This document shows positions 58,401-64,000 of a DNA stretch of 64,000 nt, in pieces. The DNA lies in the NCBI GenBank assembly GCA_964019055.1, contig OZ025209.1, positions 12,632,981 through 12,696,980 of the forward strand, given 5' to 3'. The first letter of the stretch is position 1; each line of letters opens with the position of its first letter. Below the pieces are notes generated by a model that saw only the letters and a program-made list of their open reading frames with translations, was not told the origin of the DNA and searched no databases. This DNA is from Anthopleura xanthogrammica (Eukaryota; Cnidaria; Anthozoa; Actiniaria; Actiniidae). A program made the translations under genes and the position numbers.

Positions 58401-61400
58401 TAAATGCGAATCAAAATGCGTAGTTTTTACATGATTGACGGCAGCGAGTCCGAACGGCGAGTCCGAACGGGAAGTTATTACACTTTTCGGAAAAGCGTAC
58501 TTTTTTTGCTGACGACATTTTCCCCAAAGGTTTTTTTTAGAATCACGCGTACAGTGAAATACGGTCATATGATAATAGTTATTATTTAAATTTTACAGTA
58601 ATTACCTCTTTGGTTGCACTTCAAAACCAACAACTCTATATGTTATGCTAGAATTGAATAAGAAATGAAAATAAATGCTTGATGCAAGAGTTGATACATA
58701 TGTAACAGAGTTAATGTTTAATGGACCTTTTAAGCTTTGGTGGTTTGTTGTCTCATTTCAGACCACATGTCATTCCCTAGAGTATCATTTCTTTGTTTAA
58801 CAGTTGTGCATGAGAAGACACATGAATATGGATACACCTCAAACAAAGAATCTTATTCCCAAGGAAATGACACATGGTCTGAAATGGGACAACAAACCTC
58901 CCAAGCTAAAAAGGTCTATTAGTGGCTAGAGCTTGGACTTTTTCCTGAGAAAAATTCAGCCTAATGAAACATAATCTCTATTAAAATACATAAGTATACA
59001 TACTTATCATATGTATGATATTTGAAGATCATTTTCAGATGATTGTTGATAAGAACTTTCTGCAATTAATGGAGAAAGTGGATTAATACTAATATTAAGA
59101 GGATAACAAAGATTTATTCATCCTTTCTTAAAGTGCTAGTCTTATGAAAACGACACTGTAAAATCATCACTTTTCTGTGATTATTATCCACAAATAGGTC
59201 GTATAGTTTACGAATTAACAAAAATCGGATAGAAAAAAAATAATTAAGGGGATGAATTTCGTTCTTAAAATCGCTAAAAAGTGTGTCCGCCATTGTTCGG
59301 TCAGCTGAGTTGTATTTATTCGTGACGTCATATGCGCACTTCTGACTTTGCTCTCCATATACTGACTCTATATTCGACCCCATATATTCTGAAATGGCGT
59401 GCGTTTTAGATGAAAATTCCTGCGAAATATCAGCAGAAAATGAGAGGGAAGAAACCTCAACTTTAAAAAATATTTTAATCGTTGCGCATATGACGTCACT
59501 TTCGTTGAATTGCTACCACTGACAGGAACGCATTCGTTTAATGGCGGACCGAAAATGCCGAACTTTACAGGCTAAATACAACATCTTCCCGGTCTCGTAT
59601 CGAAATAAAAGTTTGACAATTAACTATATAACATGTCTACTTTTATAAGATATATTCTTTAGGGATAGTGTCATTTTCGTAAGACTAGCACTTTAAGATA
59701 TAATCTTTGCTCAATTCACCTTTATGCTGCTATGCTTTCACATGGTCTTCACATGATGATCGTGTTACGGTCACCAAAAAGTTTGGACATTGTTGTTGAA
59801 TTACCGAACGATTGTACTAACTTTTACACAATTTATCTACTTGGTTTGTTTATTCTGTTCTCAAAATGTTGGTGAAACTATCTAAATACTTTAATTTTAA
59901 AGAAGTTTTGATAAAAATTTGAGAACAGAAGAAACAATTCAACAACAATGTCCGAACTTTTTGGTGACCATAACATGATCCACCACATGAAAGCCTAGTG
60001 CCAAAACTGTGAATTAAGTCTGCATGATAAATAATAAAGGATAAAATGTTCTCAATGATTTAACCACCACCTTAAACAATAAGATTTTTAAACAAAAAAT
60101 TCTGTTATGAAGAAAACAAAGAAAATCTTTATAGAAACATTTTTCTCTTTTGGCCAAGAAGTAATTTTCTTTGTATGATAGACATCATTCCAATAATATG
60201 ATTTTATTTCATACCTTGTCATCCAAGACATAGCCAAGCCTGAAGCCATGCTCATATTGAGTCTGTAATTCAACAAATGTTACATAAACATCAAACAATT
60301 TTAATGCATGTTCAAGAATAGTTTGCAAAAAAGTATTCCATTGTTTATTTTAGTATCTACCCAAAATGGCTGCCCGTAATACTTTTGACACACCCTGGAA
60401 CCAATCTATTTTCAGTGTTACATATTTTTTTGTCACAAATAATAAGGGCATTCCTTTAGCTAGTAACAGGTCTTCCAGAAAGTTAATGATAGGCTCTTTA
60501 TCCCCTCTCTCCAACAGTGATCCAAGGGCGTTGAAAGCTAAAACTATTGAAGAAGAGAGAAAGAGGTCGAAGCAAGCGTGTGAAAATACATCAACATTAA
60601 GACCTCTTGTTTTGTTGGCAATGACTTACTTAATCAGACTCAATGCACCTTCTCAAAATTATCTTGAATGTGAGGCTAACATGGAACACAAAAGAAATCA
60701 CACTTTTTCTCGATGGAATTTGTGGCATTTCTTTTGTGTTTCATGTTAGCCTCGCATAAAAGATAATTTTGAGAAGGGTGCATTGCTCCTTAGACAATCA
60801 AAACACAATAACTACACATACAGTACCTCGCCATTAGACAATATATATAACTTGGTTGCAGCAGGGAGATTATCAAGAACCCTACAAGAAATAGAAAATC
60901 ATTAAATTCAAACAATGGCACTTGTAGTGACTTAACAAATCTCATTATTGGATGACAATGAGGTAAATTATCATGATTGAGACTGTGTTGTCTATTAAAG
61001 TTCCCGGCACAATGTTCTCAGCAATCAGAGGTGTGTTAGGAAGATAAACATCATGTGAAAGAGGTCTATACTTGGTAGTTTAAATTTACAGTGGATTCAG
61101 ATTGAGCGTTTAAAGGTGCCATTTGTTGTGATGGTTGAGAGCATTAAATTTGTATGTTGCTAGGCGGCTGGGAGCATGTTCTGCTGATAAAATCAATCTT
61201 TTCAGTTGAACGTGCTCCCATCTGCCTAGAAATGTCGTGCATTCTGCATAGAAATCGCAACAAACAGTGCCGTTAAACACTCAATCTGAATCTGCTGTAC
61301 ATACATGTGAATGAAGTATTCTTTTTCTATTCTCTTAGTCAGGGTATCCACCATTTCTTCGGTTAGTTCTTTGGGTTCACACAACACTGTGCATTTTTTG

Positions 61401-63345
61401 TTGACATTCATTTCAACCTGAATATAATAAAAACTATTTTTAGAATATTAATAAATTCATTAGTATCTGCAGTGTTTAACAGGACTCAAAATAATGACCA
61501 AATGCCTCTTAGGCTGTTCCCCTTGACTGGTCACATTAACTGGTCACATGTTGACCAATCTGATGTGGTTGGTTATCATATTTGGCCATTGATCAGCCAT
61601 TATTCTTAGCCCTGTTAGTTAGCCCTGTTTAGTAGAGGATGACCCTTGACAGTAATTCAACTGATGAACTCGTTGTCCTCTTTTAAGGTCTCTAATTAAT
61701 TAGGGATGGGACCGCCATTAACGTGGTTATCCAAGTCATATAAAGGTCTAAACATTTGCAGAATAACTATTATAAAACTCTCTTTCTGATAGGTTGAGGT
61801 ACAGATGCTTTATGAAAGCAAACAGCACTTCTGCATGCTTTTGTCATTGGTATTGTCTTTTGTCTGATTGTAAGCTATAAAAGAAATAAAAACTTGCCCA
61901 CTGTGCAGTGTCCAGTTAATATACAAGCAGTTTGTTTTGATCAATAATAGCACTAAATGTGGTATCTAATCAATAGCTTAAATCCAAGGGTTCCAAGGGT
62001 CATTAGCATGCATGTGTAGTAAGAATAAAATGCGTTTGAGATCAGAATAGAGATCTTAATATTGACAACAATTGCGAGTACCAAAATATGACGGTTGGTA
62101 TTTGATGCACACACTCGTACGCATGACATCATTATAGTGACCATGTTTTAAAATGAAACTTTAACAGACTTTTAATGGTGTCTATGAATAGCTGACTTAT
62201 AAACGAGGCTAAGCCTGTGCAAATGAGTCTGTGGTCTTCAAAAACAGCAGTTTGCATCAAATGTGAAACTGGTGTATTCTTAGTGTTGAAAACAAAGTGT
62301 AAATGAAAGTGTTGATTGTTTTTCTTTATGTATTTTTTGTGAGAGCTGACTTTTGGCTGAAGTCATTATCATAGCTCCATTATATTTCATTAATCCATTA
62401 TATCCAGTGCTTTCGCCATGTTTTCCAGCTCACCATGCAGTGAACAGAGATCAGATCCTTGTTTGTGTTAACCTAAATGTTTTATAATCAATAGAGCGAG
62501 AACAAGGATGAAATATCATGTGCACTCATATCTCAAACTTGTACTCATTGTCGAATCTAAAGCTCTCTAATGACAATAAATGTGAAACATTGATGTCCTA
62601 TCCAGGTCAGGTCTTCATTTTTTGACATGAACTTTTAAAAGTGTGAAAATATATGTCTAGATACCTCATATGGTGTATTGACAATTCTATCTCCTCCAAG
62701 AACTTCTCCTAAAAACCAAAAACAACGAACCATCAACACAACAAAATAATGGCTATATTTGAGGTCAAATTCAAACATGCTATTAAAATATATAAGCTTA
62801 AGCTGCTCAAAAATAAAAAAATAAATATAACAAGGACACAGAAGAATAACTTTAGGCTTGTTAGTTCTTTCAAGAGTATATCTCACCTAAATTCTCCGGT
62901 TTAAAGTGTAGTTTTTGTGGTTTGCAGAAAGGTAAGGTATAGTATTCGTATGGAAGTTGTGTTTTGACACTAGTCATCTTAACGGCCTAAAATGAACAGC
63001 AAAAGTATCACAAAATGACCCAAAATTTCACAATACAATATAATAAAAACTCACTATGACATAATGACACAGATATAATACCTTGACTTCCAGTTTTTGG
63101 CCCTTTTCGTAGTCAATAGGCGCTATCCCAGGCAGATAAAACGCCATTGAGTACTGACACATCAACAGCCATATTAAGCAAAAATATAACATTCTCACAC
63201 AGATTCCCTGAATTGAAAGAAAATTTCTAGTTTAAGAAATTTCATTACGATTGAAAAACGCTTTTTTTTAGTACCAGAAAGAAGGAAAAGTTTACAAATA
63301 TTCTCTCACCATTCTGGAAAAACAACATCCTTCCCATTCCGCCAT
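49413..63345 (-). CDS. TM9SF4: TM9SF4 (nonaspanin), 23 coding exons, 632 aa
   Basis: Minus-strand exons: 63345-63310, 63207-63082, 62986-62887, 62708-62665, 61417-61305, 60881-60827, 60262-60215, 59059-59004, 58647-58606, 56990-56905, 56782-56748, 56366-56255, 55675-55605, 55040-54908, 54238-54157, 53582-53507, 52478-52395, 52199-52104, 51640-51561, 51054-50991, 50651-50532, 50057-49968 and 49562-49413. They total 1899 nt with every phase consistent. Signal sequence, then luminal domain ([62 protein letters not shown]), then nine membrane segments with [66 protein letters not shown] and [13 protein letters not shown]. It ends HIYSAVKID, matching the KxD-type Golgi retention end of TM9SF4. Human TM9SF4 is 642 residues. 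Family roles: membrane protein sorting and phagocytosis or adhesion. The upstream ATG (63345, strong context) is chosen; the ATG at 63192 would give 615 residues with a cleaner signal peptide. Confidence 0.93.
49797..49935. mobile_element. MITE family M1, copy 6
   Basis: Ends TAGACCCCTTGACCATGGTG and GACATGCTGCAAGAGGTA, with arms CTCAATTTGGAGATGACAAA and TTTTGTCCTCCAAATTGAGC. Sits 30 bp from the donor of exon 22 of TM9SF4. Confidence 0.75.
50865..50962 (-). repeat. SINE second-family fragment
   Basis: On the minus strand: GGTGGCATAGCAGTAGTGCA, later GAGTAGAGTTTGTTAGGTCT. Intronic in TM9SF4; similar minus-strand fragments occur at 51690-51890 and 53755-54060, the last split by an M2 MITE. Confidence 0.65.
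51226..51371. mobile_element. MITE family M2, copy 6 (short)
   Basis: GCCCATTTCAGACCACATGA at left pairs with TCACATGGTCTGAAATGG at right, ending AGCTAAAGAGGTCTATT. Confidence 0.75.
51374..51483. repeat. Foldback with GGTATCGGCTCTTCGCTTTG arm
   Basis: GGCTCTTCGCTTTGATGTTT mirrors AAATGTCAAGGTGAAGAGCC, and GGCAGAGTTTGTACAT mirrors ATGTATAAACTCTGCC. Directly adjoins the preceding M2 MITE. Confidence 0.8.
52618..52898. repeat. Foldback with CTACCAAAACAGGTAGAGTG arm
   Basis: Left ACTACCAAAACAGGTAGAGT with GTGAATTTGACT mirrors right AGTCAAATTCACACTGTACC with TGTTTTGGTAGT. The inner pair CGAGCGGCTAATTACCTTTG / AAAGCTAATTAGCCGCTCG is also strong. Confidence 0.9.
52917..53270. mobile_element. MITE family M2, copy 7, split by a nested palindrome
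   Basis: TAGACCTTTTTGGCTTGGGC at left and CCAAGCAAAATAGGTCTATT at right frame M2 arms. Between about 52988 and 53178 lies a separate palindrome (CTGTGGTTTAACATATTCTA mirrored by AGAATATGTAAGACCACAG). Confidence 0.8.
53848..54013. mobile_element. MITE family M2, copy 8
   Basis: TAGACCTTTTTAGCTTCGTA and GAAGCTGAAAAGGTCTATT, with CATTTCAGACCACATGACAT arms, inserted into a SINE fragment that resumes at 54014. Confidence 0.8.
56405..56600. repeat. (GAT)n-rich imperfect microsatellite
   Basis: GATGAT, GATTGATGAT and AAATGATGGTGATTATTGAT mixtures run for about 195 bp in a TM9SF4 intron; a minus-strand ORF of His/Ile/Ser repeats over it is incidental. Confidence 0.9.
57175..57525. repeat. Foldback with AAGTGTTTATGAAACCAAAT arm
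   Basis: AAGTGTTTATGAAACCAAAT and GTTGGACCTCAATTTTATCT mirror AGATAAAATTGAGGTCCAAC and ATTTGGTTTCATAAACACTT. Intronic in TM9SF4. Confidence 0.9.
57730..57929. mobile_element. MITE family M2, copy 9
   Basis: AATAGACCTCATCGGCTTGG and CTAAGCCGATGAGGTCTATT. Closest to the 10500 copy in sequence and length. Confidence 0.88.
58205..58350. repeat. Foldback TTGACTGAGTGGGAGGTCTG
   Basis: Left TATTGACTGAGTGGGAGGTC with CGGGAAAATATTTGGCTC; right GAGCCAAATATTTTCCCGTT with GACCGACCTTAACTCAGTCA. The centre GGAACGAGCGCAGCGAGTTCC is a second palindrome. Confidence 0.9.
58721..58921. mobile_element. MITE family M2, copy 10
   Basis: GGACCTTTTAAGCTTTGGTG and CCAAGCTAAAAAGGTCTATT with the standard inner arms. 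Lies 83 bp downstream of exon 8's... neighbour exon 7 of TM9SF4, in the same intron. Confidence 0.8.
59125..59700. repeat. Large foldback with AAAGTGCTAGTCTTATGAAA arm
   Basis: Left TTAAAGTGCTAGTCTTATGA with AAACGACACT mirrors right AGTGTCATTTTCGTAAGACT with AGCACTTTAA. About 575 bp, no clear coding frame. Confidence 0.85.
59755..59990. repeat. Foldback with GGTCACCAAAAAGTTTGGAC arm
   Basis: GGTCACCAAAAAGTTTGGAC with ATTGTTGTTGAATT mirrors AATTCAACAACAATGTCCGA with ACTTTTTGGTGACC. Confidence 0.9.
60640..60790. repeat. Foldback with CAATGCACCTTCTCAAAATT arm
   Basis: CAATGCACCTTCTCAAAATT with ATCTT mirrors AAGATAATTTTGAGAAGGGT with GCATTG; GAGGCTAACATGGAACACAA mirrors TTGTGTTTCATGTTAGCCTC. 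Confidence 0.9.
61088..61304. repeat. Foldback directly at the donor of a TM9SF4 exon
   Basis: CAGTGGATTCAGATTGAGCG mirrors CACTCAATCTGAATCTGCTG, ending at 61302 against the exon 61417-61305 donor. Inner TTCAGTTGAACGTGCTCCC pairs with GGGAGCATGTTCTGCTGA. Confidence 0.8.
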
Positions 63346-63400
63346 CTTGTTTAGCTGGGGAAGTGTGCGCGTGCGCATGCCACGTTGCGCTAGTCCCAGT
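63346..63400 (-). promoter_or_regulatory. Candidate TM9SF4 promoter elements
   Basis: CAAGATGGCGG spans the start codon (YY1-like, strong initiation context). GTGCGCGTGCGCATGCC at about 63375 resembles an NRF1 site. GC content rises here. This is a typical housekeeping layout; assignment is inference. Confidence 0.4.
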
Positions 63401-64000
63401 CTTCTCTCTCTTTCTAGCTAGGGACTTGCAACATCTCAGCCGGAACTGTAAATGATTTCTCATTGCGGTTCTTATATCGGAGGTTTCATTTAAACTCAAC
63501 TTATCCACAGGGAAGACAGACTTCGAAGGCACGAAACCCCAAAAAGTCCCTTTTCTCTCTCTTTCTCTCAGGCTCTGTATCTCTGTCGATCTTGCTCTTT
63601 CAGCTATCGGGAGAACCATGTTACCGGGCAAAATCCCGGGGGGGGGGGGGGATACTCCCTATAATGGACTATACGGGGATGCTCCACCCGAAAGGGGTAC
63701 TTTTTTCAGGCCGCACGTATAGAAAAGTGGTGGAAATTTGTGAGTTTTGGTATAAAAAGGGGTAGATTTCCTTCAAAGGTATATGAAAGGGGTACCTTTT
63801 CAGGGGCAAAATAGAATGGAATAGAATAGGAATGAATAGAATAAAATAAAATAAAATAGAAGAGAATGAAATGGGATGCAATGGGGTGGAATAAAATGAC
63901 AGGACACGACAGGACAGGACACTGAGGACAGGACACTGAGGACAGGACACTGAGGACAGGACACTGAGGACAGGACACTGAGGACAGGACAGGACAGGAC
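63401..64000. other. TM9SF4 upstream flank and simple repeats
   Basis: No gene seen. A run of G at about 63639 is followed by CTCCACCCGAAAGGGGTAC-type repeat sequence, an AATAGAATA/AAAATA-rich stretch (63810-63870), and a GGACAGGACACTGA minisatellite from about 63900 to the window edge. Confidence 0.65.
63900..64000. repeat. 14 bp minisatellite GGACAGGACACTGA, open at window end
   Basis: About five to six units with GGACA half-units at both ends; minus-strand ORFs rich in SCPQCPVL derive from it. Confidence 0.93.

Noticed and set aside
63669..63978. ORFs with SCPQCPVLSVLS repeats near the window end
   Set aside because: Translation of the GGACAGGACACTGA minisatellite.

Overview
The window is animal nuclear DNA: AT-rich, intron-dense, GT-AG spliced and crowded with small inverted-repeat transposons, a tRNA-derived SINE and a Penelope-like retroelement. 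Gene content (an ionotropic-glutamate-receptor-like channel with a potassium filter, an endosomal syntaxin, a stathmin-domain protein, TM9SF4) and repeat style suggest an anthozoan cnidarian, probably a coral. That placement is inference. All gene models were spliced by eye; exon phases were checked by arithmetic.

Layout. (1) 232-3557 (-): a five-exon gene for a 415-residue channel with the filter TTVGYGD between two halves of a glutamate-receptor ligand-binding domain. (2) 4077-33012: a cluster of eight loci of one small family not recognised here. Each gene has four exons in phases 2-2-1 and encodes a 110-141 residue protein with one C-terminal membrane segment and a Cys-rich end. Four copies are intact (B 7538-9898 +, C 11135-17213 -, D 17809-20531 +, E 21961-25237 +) and four are broken (4077, 4624-6692, 31672-31908, 32788-33012). 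A Penelope-like element sits in intron 3 of C and a pogo-like element in its intron 2. (3) 36248-42640 (-): a complete 11-exon syntaxin-7/12-like gene; a second intact set of its last four exons lies at 27943-30087. (4) 44638-45924 (+): a three-exon STMND1-like gene, divergent from the syntaxin. (5) 49413-63345 (-): a 23-exon TM9SF4 gene.

A tandem segmental duplication explains much of the middle. About 14.59-30.78 kb is paralogous to about 30.78-38.6 kb. It carries the C/D/E part of the small-membrane-protein cluster plus the 3' end of the syntaxin gene, and later deletions shortened the second block. This produced relics F and G and left the extra SNARE cassette downstream of the real syntaxin gene.

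The known genes suggest membrane traffic (syntaxin, TM9SF4) and cytoskeletal or membrane-linked regulation (STMND1-like), but there is no operon-like logic. The least described items are the K+-signature glutamate-receptor-like channel, the clustered small membrane-protein family with its conserved upstream E-box, and the duplicated SNARE cassette.
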